Positions 47,345 to 55,798 are shown, numbered from the stretch's first letter. The stretch is 64,000 nucleotides of DNA from Shewanella decolorationis S12 (GCF_000485795.1 NZ_AXZL01000072.1:62001-126000); one strand, 5' to 3'. The notes: a model not told the origin generated them from the sequence alone. Made by a program: numbers and translations.

Positions 47345-48421
47345 ATGCAAAAAATTGTAGAGTTATCGAAGGTGAACTTAAATGCTAGCCGAGATGAGGT
47401 TGTAAAGCACCTTTTGAAAGAAAATAAACCTGTTTTAATTTTTTCTCCTGTTAATATTAATATTTGGGCCGTATATGAAAGGAGTACGTATAAAAATCGT
47501 AATGGGTCATATCTGACTAGAGAGGATTTTATATATAGAAAGGTTGCACGGGATAAATTGAAACGTAGTGAATCATTCTCTGCTGCATCATTGGTTCCGA
47601 AAGTAGAATATCTAAGGTTGGGGAGCGATGACTTAGCCGTATTAATAAAAATCGGAATTGTTAATTTGAAGTTCATCACGGAATTCTACCTGTATACTGA
47701 AAACTTCGAACTTGAATTGATGAGTGGTGATAAATATATAGAAAGACATGAAGTACCTATTAACGCTAAAGACTTAGGGATTAATTTTCAGTCAGAATTT
47801 TATAACTATAATTATAATATCAAATTTTGTTTTACGAGGAAAAGCTTTAAATTTTTGGCGCGAGACAATAGCATTGACAATGAATTTATCCCCTTGAAGA
47901 TAACAATTGATTCAGTCTGTGTTTTTGAAAGTGATATTCTTTCATTTATACATCAAGATATAGAACAGTCTGATATTCCCCAAGCAAGCCCTTACTATGT
48001 TAAAAATTTGATACGCAATCAATCAGACCTGGACCAATTATCTATTTTAGGCTTCAGTTATTATTGGGGGAAAACAGCTAATCCGCCAAAAGTTAAAGGA
48101 TTGGTAGAGCGGATTATGAATCAACTCGGTTATGCTCAAAAAAAGGCAGAAGCGGCGGCTTTTTTTCTCAACCCTAATCCCGAAGGCCTATGCGGTAAAG
48201 ATAAAACCATTGCAGATGGTTGCCAGTTTCCATACTTAACTCACTGCCTCGAGCATTTTTGGTCTGTTCAGGAAATAAATGATAAAAAGATAACATCTAA
48301 AATAAAAGATTTTTTAGTTGCAGAAGGTTTTAGCAGTGATAATGCCAAATATGCTGAATTATTTTTGAGACCGAGTAAATTTCTTAGGGGATCAAAAAAA
48401 TGTATAGAATACAATGAATAA
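47345..48421 (+). CDS. Hypothetical island protein
   Basis: A 358-residue protein I do not recognise. It is rich in Lys, Asn, Tyr and Phe, without signal peptide or membrane helices. The C-terminal 120 residues carry a cysteine-containing segment (NPEGLCGKDK, DGCQFPYLTHC) flanked by two similar helical pieces, AAFFLNP and YAELFLRPSKF, which look like an internal duplication of about 90 residues. AAAGGA 8 bases before the ATG is inside the perfect palindrome. Its place between integrase and AlpA is that of yfjH in E. coli CP4-57, without evident sequence kinship. Confidence 0.75.
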   Translation: MQKIVELSKVNLNASRDEVVKHLLKENKPVLIFSPVNINIWAVYERSTYKNRNGSYLTREDFIYRKVARDKLKRSESFSAASLVPKVEYLRLGSDDLAVLIKIGIVNLKFITEFYLYTENFELELMSGDKYIERHEVPINAKDLGINFQSEFYNYNYNIKFCFTRKSFKFLARDNSIDNEFIPLKITIDSVCVFESDILSFIHQDIEQSDIPQASPYYVKNLIRNQSDLDQLSILGFSYYWGKTANPPKVKGLVERIMNQLGYAQKKAEAAAFFLNPNPEGLCGKDKTIADGCQFPYLTHCLEHFWSVQEINDKKITSKIKDFLVAEGFSSDNAKYAELFLRPSKFLRGSKKCIEYNE

Positions 48422-48527
48422 AGCACTTTAGGTGAGCAAGGGGGACCGTTTTTACCCCGTTTATTCATGCTTGATAACCATCTAATCTCAGGGTTGTAGA
48501 CGTTTATTCACAACTCTGAGGACGATT

Positions 48528-48740
48528 ATGAACACAACTCTCACAAGCAATTCCATTATTAGACTGAAGACCTTGGTTCAGCTTACAGGGCTTTCGCGTT
48601 CAACTATCTACGATAAACTCAATCCCAAATCCCCAAGGTTTGATCCACTTTTTCCGCGAAAAGTATGTCTTGGCGCTCGTGCCGTAGGCTGGTATTTCGG
48701 TGAGGTTGAAGCATGGCTTAAATCAATAAGAGTTCAGTAA
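48528..48740 (+). CDS. alpA: AlpA-family excisionase/regulator (first copy)
   Basis: A 70-residue MerR-like winged helix protein: IRLKTLVQLTGLSRSTIYDKL is the helix-turn-helix, FPRKVCLGARAVGWYFGEVEAWL the wing and closing helix. E. coli AlpA activates integrase expression and excision of CP4-57. GAGGA lies 8 bases before the ATG. It heads the DUF3987 and YfjJ-like genes. Confidence 0.92.
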   Translation: MNTTLTSNSIIRLKTLVQLTGLSRSTIYDKLNPKSPRFDPLFPRKVCLGARAVGWYFGEVEAWLKSIRVQ

Positions 48741-48797
48741 TGCATTAAAGATTTTCTACTCAATAATTCCATTACTTATTATCAAAGGAAAACTGAT

Positions 48798-49751
48798 ATG
48801 TCTCAACGTTATCAAGATAGAAAAATAGCTCCTAGGAGGGGGAGTAAAAAAAGAAATATTACATTTCCAGTTTCTAATGGATTTTTACATCGAATAGGAG
48901 ACGGTACTCTTTTAGACGATACTATAGTTGAAACTCAATTAATTACTCAAGCTGCATATCCCCTAATTGTCAGTACAGCACTTACAGCCATTTCTACTGC
49001 TTTGCAGGGGCATATAGATGTTGAACTACCAACGGGCAAAATATGTCCCATCTCGCTTAATTTATTAACTTGTGCAGATTCAGGCGAACGCAAATCTACT
49101 GTTGAAAATCTATTAATGGAAGGGATTAAAAATCACCAAAAAAAGCGTGAATTAACTTGTAAAGAACAGTTAATTAAGTATGAAATTTTGAGGGAGGTAC
49201 ATGATGCTAAAACCAAGTCACTTAAAAGAAAATTGCTCAGGAATTCAGGGGCAGAAATTGAAGTAAATAATCTATTACAAGAGTTGGTTGAGCACGAAGA
49301 AAAACAACCACAAAGGCCAAAGGCTTTCAGAATTTTATATGAGGATAGTACGATAGAGGCGCTTACGTTTGGACTCAAGAATGACTCACCACATGCGTGT
49401 CTTGGGTCAAGTGAGGGCGGTGTGCTAATGAATAGTGCCTTAATGTCAAACACGCCTGTGCTCAATGCGATTTGGAGTGGCGATGATGTCACTGTGGCAA
49501 GAAAAACAACAGATTCCTATACGCTTTCAGGTGTTAGGCTGACTACACATATCATGATCCAGCCTCAAGCATTGAAACGATTTATGGATAAATCACAGGA
49601 TGTTGTAAGAGGCAATGGTTATCTTTCTCGATTTTTAGTGTGCTTCCCAATGCCTCTTAGCGGTGGTAGGAAAACCAATGGGATCACCTATGAGAAAGAA
49701 TTTATTAATGAGTTTAATCAAAGAATCGAAGAATTACTTGAGGGTAAATAA
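48798..49751 (+). CDS. DUF3987 (YfjI-like) protein, N-terminal part
   Basis: A 317-residue DUF3987 segment: LTCADSGERKST is the Walker-like G-x-RKS motif typical of this family, followed by a helical insertion (about 125-180) and SSEGGVLM...LNAIWSGDD, then QPQALKRFM...GNGYLSRFLVCFP. The family resembles primase-helicase-linked ATPases of satellite elements. The frame ends at TAA 49749-49751, and the next codon, in the same frame, is ATG of the C-terminal part. Full family members carry both halves in one chain. Confidence 0.82.
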   Translation: MSQRYQDRKIAPRRGSKKRNITFPVSNGFLHRIGDGTLLDDTIVETQLITQAAYPLIVSTALTAISTALQGHIDVELPTGKICPISLNLLTCADSGERKSTVENLLMEGIKNHQKKRELTCKEQLIKYEILREVHDAKTKSLKRKLLRNSGAEIEVNNLLQELVEHEEKQPQRPKAFRILYEDSTIEALTFGLKNDSPHACLGSSEGGVLMNSALMSNTPVLNAIWSGDDVTVARKTTDSYTLSGVRLTTHIMIQPQALKRFMDKSQDVVRGNGYLSRFLVCFPMPLSGGRKTNGITYEKEFINEFNQRIEELLEGK

Positions 49752-50321
49752 ATGGAATGTAGAATAGTAACATTTTCAGATGAAGCGAAAGATTTGTGGC
49801 TTGATATATCTAACGATATTGAATCCAAAATGGCTCCAGGGCAAATTTACGATAATGCCAGAGATCATGCTTCAAAACTAGCAGAAATTATTGCTAGAAC
49901 GGCAGCAAATATTCATTATTTTGAACACTCTTTTGACTCTAAGATATCCGTTGAGTCATTAAGAATAGCAATTGACTTGGTGAGTTTTTACTCTTTTCAC
50001 TTTTTAAATAATTTTTGTCCACTACCCATGGAGGTGGTGCTAGGAGAAAAACTATATTTCTGGTTGGTTTCATATCGTAACCGAGGGTTTAGGTATATTA
50101 AAAAGAATAAGATATTACAATATGGCCCTCCTGCTTTAAGAAAAAGTAAGAATTTAAATGATGCGTTGAATAATGTTTTATCCCAAAGACTTATTGCAGT
50201 TTATGATTATAACACCATTGTGGTTATTGATTTGTACCCAGGAGCGCCTTATGACGACGTTGTCTTTAAGCGTGATATGAGCCTGTTTAATATCAATCAA
50301 AGCAGTCCTTTGTCGTTGTAG
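49752..50321 (+). CDS. DUF3987 (YfjI-like) protein, C-terminal part
   Basis: A 189-residue stretch continuing the same reading frame after a single TAA. RIVTFSDEAKDLWLDISNDIE...DHASKLAEIIARTAANIHYFE is the standard DUF3987 C-terminal helical motif. The ATG directly follows the stop (TAAATG), and GAGGG lies 7 bases upstream, so translation could restart. It may be a true split gene or a nonsense-mutated one. Confidence 0.75.
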   Translation: MECRIVTFSDEAKDLWLDISNDIESKMAPGQIYDNARDHASKLAEIIARTAANIHYFEHSFDSKISVESLRIAIDLVSFYSFHFLNNFCPLPMEVVLGEKLYFWLVSYRNRGFRYIKKNKILQYGPPALRKSKNLNDALNNVLSQRLIAVYDYNTIVVIDLYPGAPYDDVVFKRDMSLFNINQSSPLSL

Positions 50322-50518
50322 TGATTTCTGTATATAAGTTCAGAGTTATTCTTGGTTTGAGTGATAGCTTTTGTTTTTTATTTAATGAGTGTTTACTGTT
50401 TAATATTATTTGTTTTGTAAGTGTTTTGCTTGATTTTTAATTATTGCGATTCCTAGGTTGTTAATAATATATTGATGACCTACGGTTGTTATTTTTACAA
50501 TTTTAAAGTTGGTGTATT
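50322..50518. other. A+T-rich gap upstream of the YfjJ-like Rep gene
   Basis: 197 bp rich in T-runs (TTTGTTTTTTATTTAATG and similar). The low melting stability and place before a putative HUH replication protein make it a candidate origin, but no iterons or nick-site hairpin can be made out. Confidence 0.3.
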
Positions 50519-51205
50519 ATGTCTAAATCCAGCAATAGGAATTTAACCGTGCTAAATGCTAGAAATTTTAGAGGTTTGCCAATCCTTCAGTTTAAAAATG
50601 GAGTCTATGGGGAGTATTTGTATAATAACTTAAACCTTATCTATCACGCATTAAATAGGTATGCAAAGGTTTTCGCTGTGAGAGTTGACTTGAGATTTCC
50701 GGATTATTATAACACCGATGATAATCGTTACGTTACGCGGTTTATTGAATCTCTAAAAGCAAAAGTGACTGCAGACTATATTGCAAAGTGTAAGAACACT
50801 GAAGGATATGTGCATCAAAGTGAAGTACTTTATATCTGGGTTCAGGAAACTGGACAACTTAACCGACCACACTATCATCTTTGCTTGTTTTTTAATGGCA
50901 ACGCTTATAGAAGTTTAGGTGTATTTGAACTTGGTAGACCTAATATGTATAACCGAATCGTTAATGCTTGGGCGAGTGCGCTAGCGTTGGATGTTGTTGC
51001 TGCACAAGGCTTAGTTCACTTTCCAAAGACGCCTTTTTATCAATTGGAGCGTGTAGAGCTTGGTAGAATTCACTTGGACCATACAATCCGTGAGTTGTTT
51101 AGGCGGTTAAGTTACTTTGCCAAAGTTGACAGTAAAACCTATGGTGATGGACGTCGTCATTATGGCTGTAGTCGCTTTTTGGGTAGACTACAAGTTGGTG
51201 ATTAG
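50519..51205 (+). CDS. YfjJ/YagK-like (inovirus Gp2 family) putative HUH replication protein
   Basis: A 228-residue protein of the YagK_YfjJ C-terminal family. RPHYHLCLFFNG holds the HUH metal motif (His118, His120), and SYFAK (Tyr199, Lys202) fits the catalytic Y-x2-K of rolling-circle initiators. The core VRVDLRFPDYY near residue 55 is the usual first strand. Related proteins start replication of filamentous phages and satellites. Nicking activity is inferred from the motifs. It follows DUF3987, as yfjJ follows yfjI in CP4-57. Confidence 0.75.
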   Translation: MSKSSNRNLTVLNARNFRGLPILQFKNGVYGEYLYNNLNLIYHALNRYAKVFAVRVDLRFPDYYNTDDNRYVTRFIESLKAKVTADYIAKCKNTEGYVHQSEVLYIWVQETGQLNRPHYHLCLFFNGNAYRSLGVFELGRPNMYNRIVNAWASALALDVVAAQGLVHFPKTPFYQLERVELGRIHLDHTIRELFRRLSYFAKVDSKTYGDGRRHYGCSRFLGRLQVGD

Positions 51206-51336
51206 CCTACTTAGTACGGTTGCTCTCGGATGAGTACAATGGGCAAGGGGCTCAAATCCCACGCTTTTGTATTTATAGAGGGCAGCAGTATATTCATAAT
51301 CGCTCATCCATACGAAGACCTCTTTGCAGATGTATC

Positions 51337-51630
51337 TCAATAGCCGGCTTCTTTTTGGTGGCGGATACACAACACTGTCAATCGTTCGCCGCCATCATAC
51401 TGGTAGATTGCCAGATAGCCCGTGTCACCAAAGTCAATCAGCAGTTCTCGAAAGCTAAAGTCATTGTCATCGATAGGCCGGCCAATGTCTGGATAGCTTT
51501 CCAGTTTTCTAATGGTATTGATTATGGCGCTGGCAGCGCGTTGTGCGGCGGGGGGATTTTTACTGCGAAGAAACTCACGTAAGCGCTCTAAATCACGTAA
51601 TGCAGTGGCGGTGAAGATTATTTGTGGCAT
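51337..51630 (-). CDS. parE: ParE-family toxin
   Basis: A 97-residue RelE/ParE-fold protein (TATALRDLERLREFLRSKNP, YPDIGRPIDDNDFSFRELLIDFGDTGYLAIYQYDG, VLCIRHQKEAGY). ParE toxins poison DNA gyrase; related RelE members cut mRNA on the ribosome. The R..H..EAGY ending is typical of ParE. It overlaps its antitoxin gene by 13 bases, showing coupled translation. Confidence 0.92.
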   Translation of the reverse strand: MPQIIFTATALRDLERLREFLRSKNPPAAQRAASAIINTIRKLESYPDIGRPIDDNDFSFRELLIDFGDTGYLAIYQYDGGERLTVLCIRHQKEAGY

Positions 51631-51902
51631 GTAGGGGCAGCCTTTTCATTTTCACTTCCCCAGGACTCTAACCAACTCACCACTTCGTCACCAGTCACAT
51701 GCAAGCCTGATGTCTGGTGTTCTTCCCATGCACGTAACGCCTCTTGCTGCAGTGCCTCGCGTTTCTCTTCTCTCTCAACGTACTCACGGATCGCTTCACG
51801 CATCATCCAGTGTGATGAACGTTTACGAGTTTCGGCTAAATGCTCGACTCTAGCTTTAATATCGGCATCTAATTTAACCGACACGGGTTTGATTGTGCTC
51901 AT
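51618..51902 (-). CDS. parD: ParD/CopG-family antitoxin
   Basis: A 94-residue protein with an N-terminal ribbon-helix-helix DNA-binding domain (KPVSVKLDADIKARVEHLAETRKRSSHWMMREAI) and a charged C-terminal arm that wraps the toxin. It should repress its own promoter. It is the first gene of the pair, transcribed on the minus strand. Confidence 0.92.
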   Translation of the reverse strand: MSTIKPVSVKLDADIKARVEHLAETRKRSSHWMMREAIREYVEREEKREALQQEALRAWEEHQTSGLHVTGDEVVSWLESWGSENEKAAPTCHK

Positions 51903-51913
51903 CTGTTACTCCA

Positions 51914-51945
51914 TAGGTAATGCTTAGTACTACTAGGTAATACCT
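51914..51945. promoter_or_regulatory. Putative ParD operator
   Basis: TAGGTAAT occurs twice exactly 20 bp apart (51914 and 51934), and the second copy extends to the palindrome AGGTAATACCT (51935-51945). Two-turn spacing of short sites just upstream of a ribbon-helix-helix gene is typical of TA autoregulation. Confidence 0.6.
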
Positions 51946-52192
51946 TAGCATAACGTGGTACAAAAAAATAATGATTACACGTTTACTCGTCTGCTCAAGC
52001 AACGGCATAAGCTCAAGGACGATAGAAGATAGTTTGTATCACTTAACAGGTCATAAATATTATGCCGGTATCACGCGAATCTTCGACGTAATCGCAAGAG
52101 AGTTGAAAACGATAGCGGCGAGTTGTGCCGCTTCGTTTATAGGGTTTGGGCAATAGGTGACTTACTACTTTCTCAATACTGTATGTGAAGCA

Positions 52193-52915
52193 TCATGACC
52201 TTAACCAATGCCATGCATCGGCTATCAGCTCAGCACCGGATTTTACACCATTGATGCCAACTTCAGCTGTCGTCAACACGGTGTTTAAGCCGGTTTCTAT
52301 ACTGCCAGTGACGAGTTTGATCCCCGCATCAGTTATTTCTCCTTGGCGTAAGCAAGTATAAGTTTCACCTAGAGTGTCGGTGGTGCCTTTTAGTAGGCAT
52401 TCAGCAGGTTTAGCGACAAGATCCCCTGGTGTCCCTAGTAGTGTGTTGACGTTGTCGGGTAGCCCTAGGTATTCACCGGTCATTTTGATGGCGGTAGAGG
52501 CTAACACGACGTTTGCGACAGTCCCCATGGCCAACTTTGACGCGGAACTTCCCAGTAAGCCTGCTCTGGCAGAGTCTTGCAGCGCAATGTGAGTGAGATT
52601 ACTGACTTGGTTAGAGGTACTGCTTCCTGCTAAGCATTCATTGACGAAGTGCTCGCAATTGTTGGTGGCAACGTCGTATGGACTGTGACCCAGCTGACTG
52701 CGCGCTTGCTCAATAGCTTGATGGGGAAACAGGCTGGACTTTTTCACTCTGATCTTATGGCCACCAGCAAATTGCTGCAGATCGATTTCTTCGATGATGC
52801 CCTGTTTAGATAAGTGAATCACATTGCCATGGCCAACATACAGGCCATGGTGTTCGGTTAAGCCAAGCGGATCGATATTGGTGACCAGGTGATCACCGGG
52901 ATGAAATCTATACAT
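52193..52915 (-). CDS. LRAT-domain (NlpC/P60-fold) protein
   Basis: A 240-residue protein. The first 110 residues form a lecithin:retinol acyltransferase-type domain: HHGLYVG (His23), VIH (His34) and NNCEHFVNE (Cys87), the H-H-C catalytic set. Bacterial LRAT proteins are presumed acyltransferases or thiol hydrolases acting on lipids or peptides. The C-terminal half is Ala/Gly/Leu-rich (ALQDSARAGLLGSSASKLAMG) and may touch membranes. GGAG lies 8 bases before the ATG. It is a single cargo gene. Confidence 0.85.
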   Translation of the reverse strand: MYRFHPGDHLVTNIDPLGLTEHHGLYVGHGNVIHLSKQGIIEEIDLQQFAGGHKIRVKKSSLFPHQAIEQARSQLGHSPYDVATNNCEHFVNECLAGSSTSNQVSNLTHIALQDSARAGLLGSSASKLAMGTVANVVLASTAIKMTGEYLGLPDNVNTLLGTPGDLVAKPAECLLKGTTDTLGETYTCLRQGEITDAGIKLVTGSIETGLNTVLTTAEVGINGVKSGAELIADAWHWLRS

Positions 52916-53002
52916 GGTATGTACTCCAAGAAAGCAACGCAGATACTCCTAGGTTGCATCTGCTAATGGGTTGAATCGGGTGAAATGGGCGTGCTGATGG
53001 AT

Positions 53003-53569
53003 TCAGATTTCCAGCTCGACAAAGTCCTTATCGATTTGCTGCTGAGTAATGCCGATATAACGCAGGGTGACCGCTTCTGACTGATGCCGCAGCATACGCA
53101 TCACCCGGCCAATGTCTTTGCAGGCTTGGTACAGGTGATAGCCGCGGGTTTTGCGCATTGAGTGGGTGCCCAGGGCTAACTTGATATCGTCACCGACAAA
53201 GGCAAACGCTTTGGCGACGGCGCGCCGTGTCAGTGGTTTCGCGGGGGCCTGTCGGTCTTTGGCTTGGCTCGAGCGGTGGGATTGGAACAGGTAGATATGC
53301 TCGGGGTGACTCTGGTGGATCGCCTCAATCAACGCCAGCGTCTTCGGGTTGAGTTTGATGCTGGCGCGTTTACCGGTCTTCTGCTCAATGATATTTAAGC
53401 GATCGCCGTCGATATCGCTGAACTTGATGGCCAGTAAGTCAGAGATACGGAGTGCCAGGTTTAGGCCGATATTCCAGACATCGGCCATCTGCTGACCAAA
53501 GTGACGTTCGAGCAGGTAACTGATAAGCTTGATGGTGTCGCGGTTCTTGACTGCTTCGACTTCGTTCAT
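53003..53569 (-). CDS. Compact tyrosine recombinase-like protein (catalytic domain only)
   Basis: A 188-residue recombinase with the active residues in order: Arg in LALRISDLLAIK, Lys in EQKTGKRAS, H-x2-R in GTHSMRKTRGYH, His in MLRHQSEAVT and Tyr in LRYIGI. It lacks the N-terminal arm- and core-binding domains of normal integrases, like the FimB/FimE-size class. GAGGGA lies 8 bases before the ATG at 53569; the longer frame to 53617 lacks such a site. It could invert or excise local DNA. Confidence 0.82.
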   Translation of the reverse strand: MNEVEAVKNRDTIKLISYLLERHFGQQMADVWNIGLNLALRISDLLAIKFSDIDGDRLNIIEQKTGKRASIKLNPKTLALIEAIHQSHPEHIYLFQSHRSSQAKDRQAPAKPLTRRAVAKAFAFVGDDIKLALGTHSMRKTRGYHLYQACKDIGRVMRMLRHQSEAVTLRYIGITQQQIDKDFVELEI

Positions 53570-53677
53570 GCTTGGTTCCCTCAATTGGCTATGTGATAAA
53601 TGTGGGCACCAGCACATCGCAAACCCGCATGGGGCCTGCGTTGCTTGGTTCCCAAAATACCTTTGTGGGCACCAAGT

Positions 53678-54085
53678 TCAGTCGGCGCTGATCTGAACCT
53701 GGTACACCTCCATCTCGACGTAGTTGCAAAAGTTCTCCAGCAGCAGCCGTACTAGGCTGTCGGCATGCTCGAGGTAGCAGCGGCCAAAGAAGCTGTTGTA
53801 GACCTGCTTCTCCTGAAACAGCACTTCCATTTCTTTCTCAAGCTCAGGGAAGGGCCCAGCGCAGTAGGCAAAGTCAGTGAAGTAATTGAGATACCAGCAA
53901 TCACCTTGGCGGTAGAGGTTGATCTCCACTGGGTGATAACCACCGCTCTCATAGCTGTAGTCGGGATCGCGGTAGTTAAAGGTGATGATGTTGAGGTCGG
54001 GGTTATTGAGTGCGGCCAGTTGTCGTTCTAATAATTTATAAAAGCGCTCTGGCAGTAGCAGGATGGTTTCGCGATGTATTTTCAT
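53678..54085 (-). CDS. DUF2787 family protein (copy 1)
   Basis: A 135-residue DUF2787 protein: LPERFYKLLE near the N-terminus, then NYRDPDYSYESGGYHPVEI and YLNYFTDFAYCAGPFPELEKEM. Function unknown; frequent in islands of Shewanella and Vibrio. ATG at 54085 has GGAG 6 bases upstream. Paralogous to the gene 193 bp upstream. Confidence 0.85.
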   Translation of the reverse strand: MKIHRETILLLPERFYKLLERQLAALNNPDLNIITFNYRDPDYSYESGGYHPVEINLYRQGDCWYLNYFTDFAYCAGPFPELEKEMEVLFQEKQVYNSFFGRCYLEHADSLVRLLLENFCNYVEMEVYQVQISAD

Positions 54086-54278
54086 GGTGGACTCCAAAAC
54101 AAAAAGCCCGCGAATGATAGGCGTTGCGGGCGAGGTTGGTTGTTGTTAACGGCAGGTGCTTGACTAATGACTTAGGGCAACAAGGGCGCGGGTGTGATGC
54201 GCTTGGCCCGTTGATGGCGATAGAACTGAAACCGGTAGATAGGATTAGGATGCTCGCGTGAAATGACGGTGAGGCTAG

Positions 54279-54692
54279 TTAATCCAAACTCACTTCCACT
54301 TGATAGGCTTCCATCTGGTAGTAACTGACAAAGTTATCGCTGAACAACTTAATCAGCCCCTGTGATTCCTGTTCCCCAATCCAGCCGCTAAACAGGCTAT
54401 AGACCTGCTTGCTGTTAAAGCAGATATCGATATCTTTAACCAGTTCAGGGAAGGGATGACCGCGAAAAGCAAAGTCGGTGACGTAGACTAAACGCCAGTG
54501 ATCTTGCTGTTTCTCAAGCCGGACTTCGACGGGATGAAAGCCACCCGCTTCGGCGCTGTAATCTGGGTCTCGAAAATTAAGGGTGATGGCGTTGGCGTCT
54601 TTTGGTGTGACTTCAGCCAGTTCCTTTTCAATCACTTGGTAAAAACGATCGGGCATCGCTGGCAGTTGGTTACGCTTGATGGTTAATGTCAT
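54279..54692 (-). CDS. DUF2787 family protein (copy 2)
   Basis: A 137-residue paralogue of copy 1, aligned end to end: NFRDPDYSAEAGGFHPVEV, VTDFAFRGHPFPELVKDI and YQMEAYQVEVSLD match NYRDPDYS, FTDFAYCAGPFPEL and VEMEVYQVQISAD. ATG at 54692 has AAGGA 7 bases upstream. Divergence is too great for a recent duplication, so both copies are likely kept for different roles. Confidence 0.85.
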   Translation of the reverse strand: MTLTIKRNQLPAMPDRFYQVIEKELAEVTPKDANAITLNFRDPDYSAEAGGFHPVEVRLEKQQDHWRLVYVTDFAFRGHPFPELVKDIDICFNSKQVYSLFSGWIGEQESQGLIKLFSDNFVSYYQMEAYQVEVSLD

Positions 54693-54936
54693 GGGATATT
54701 CCTTGTTTGATTTACATGCATACGCAAGAGCCAAGGCGCAGTAACGCCTTGGCTCTTGCTGTCTATGCGGTTGGGTTAATAAAACAGTTGTTGGTCGAGC
54801 GGTTTAACGTGAGTCGCTAAGGGCTACTTGATAGAGCTCTAAAGCTAGGGTTTAGGAAAAGGTGCTTACGGTTAGGGGATTGGTACAGGCTTACGAGCTC
54901 GAACAAGTTATCGAGTGAGGGCGAAGTTGCTGGTGG

Positions 54937-55293
54937 TCAGTGGCTTAGCTTTGGTTTAGCTTCGGTTTGATAAATCGCAATATACAAATAGCCGTGGCTA
55001 CCTAAGGTATCAGCCTCACAGGTAAAGCCAGCGTGTTCAATGCTCACGCAGTGCTGCTCAGTGGCATCAATCTCGCCAGTGGCCACCAGCCGCTCAAGCT
55101 GTTTAACCATAGCCGGAAAGGCCTCGACAAATTGTTGTTTAATTGCTGGTGGAAATTCACCGACAAAGCTTGCGCGGTCATGGAGATAATCCAAATGCAG
55201 GCCGCGTAAAATCAGCCTCGCACCAAAGCGAGGAGACATTTTACTGGGTAGGCCCCAGGTGTGCTCAATATCGAAAAGTTTTAGGGTTGTCAT
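54937..55293 (-). CDS. CbeA/YeeU/YfjZ-family antitoxin without adjacent toxin
   Basis: A 118-residue protein with the type IV antitoxin pattern: WGLPSKMSPRFGARLIL, LHYL-like LDYLHDRASF, AFPAMVKQLERLVATGEID and FTCEADTLGSHGYLYIAIYQ. E. coli CbeA counters CbtA by bundling MreB and FtsZ, not by binding toxin. In E. coli, radC, a small gene, cbeA and cbtA follow in that order; here the next gene downstream is DUF2787 and no CbtA frame is present in the 245-bp gap. Confidence 0.87.
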   Translation of the reverse strand: MTTLKLFDIEHTWGLPSKMSPRFGARLILRGLHLDYLHDRASFVGEFPPAIKQQFVEAFPAMVKQLERLVATGEIDATEQHCVSIEHAGFTCEADTLGSHGYLYIAIYQTEAKPKLSH

Positions 55294-55435
55294 AGTGACC
55301 TCAATGGTTGAAGGATGAAACTAAGAGAAGTGGCTTGCTTGTAAGCGGACTAGCGAGAGCGGTGATAAATACCTAAGCGAGTACAAACGGCGAATACAGC
55401 TGGCTAGTCGGCTGGATATAGGCCAGTAATCGTTT

Positions 55436-55798
55436 TTAGGTATGCACACTCCAATTGGGCTGTTCATTACTGCCATGGTTAAAGTACACACCGTTGATCA
55501 CCCTTTGCCATTCACCTGTTGGCACACCATAACTGTCACAGGGGCAAACATAGCGGCAAAAGGCAATCTCCTTGGGTAAGTGCTCAACCACATCACGGTG
55601 AAACACAAATAATACGGTTTTATGTAGCTCGCGGTGTGGTGCAACGACTGGCTTGCCAATCACTTGGCCCATGGCATTAAGCGGCCGCACAAACATCGGC
55701 AAAATCAGCTCAACCGTTAAGCGGTTACGCAGTTCAGGAAACGCGGCGCAGGCTTCGGCGACACAGGCCTGTGAAAAGCTATCGGTAAATTCAATCAT
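55436..55798 (-). CDS. Hypothetical island protein between radC and cbeA
   Basis: A 120-residue protein, unrecognised. It has four scattered cysteines, including a CRYVCPCDSYG cluster (C-x3-C-x-C) that might bind metal, and no signal peptide. AAGGAG lies 7 bases before the ATG. It holds the position of ypjJ/yeeT in E. coli elements. Confidence 0.7.
   Translation of the reverse strand: MIEFTDSFSQACVAEACAAFPELRNRLTVELILPMFVRPLNAMGQVIGKPVVAPHRELHKTVLFVFHRDVVEHLPKEIAFCRYVCPCDSYGVPTGEWQRVINGVYFNHGSNEQPNWSVHT

Noticed and set aside
51971-52156. 61-codon frame between parD and the LRAT gene
   Set aside because: No ribosome binding site and no recognisable domain; more likely promoter or remnant DNA.
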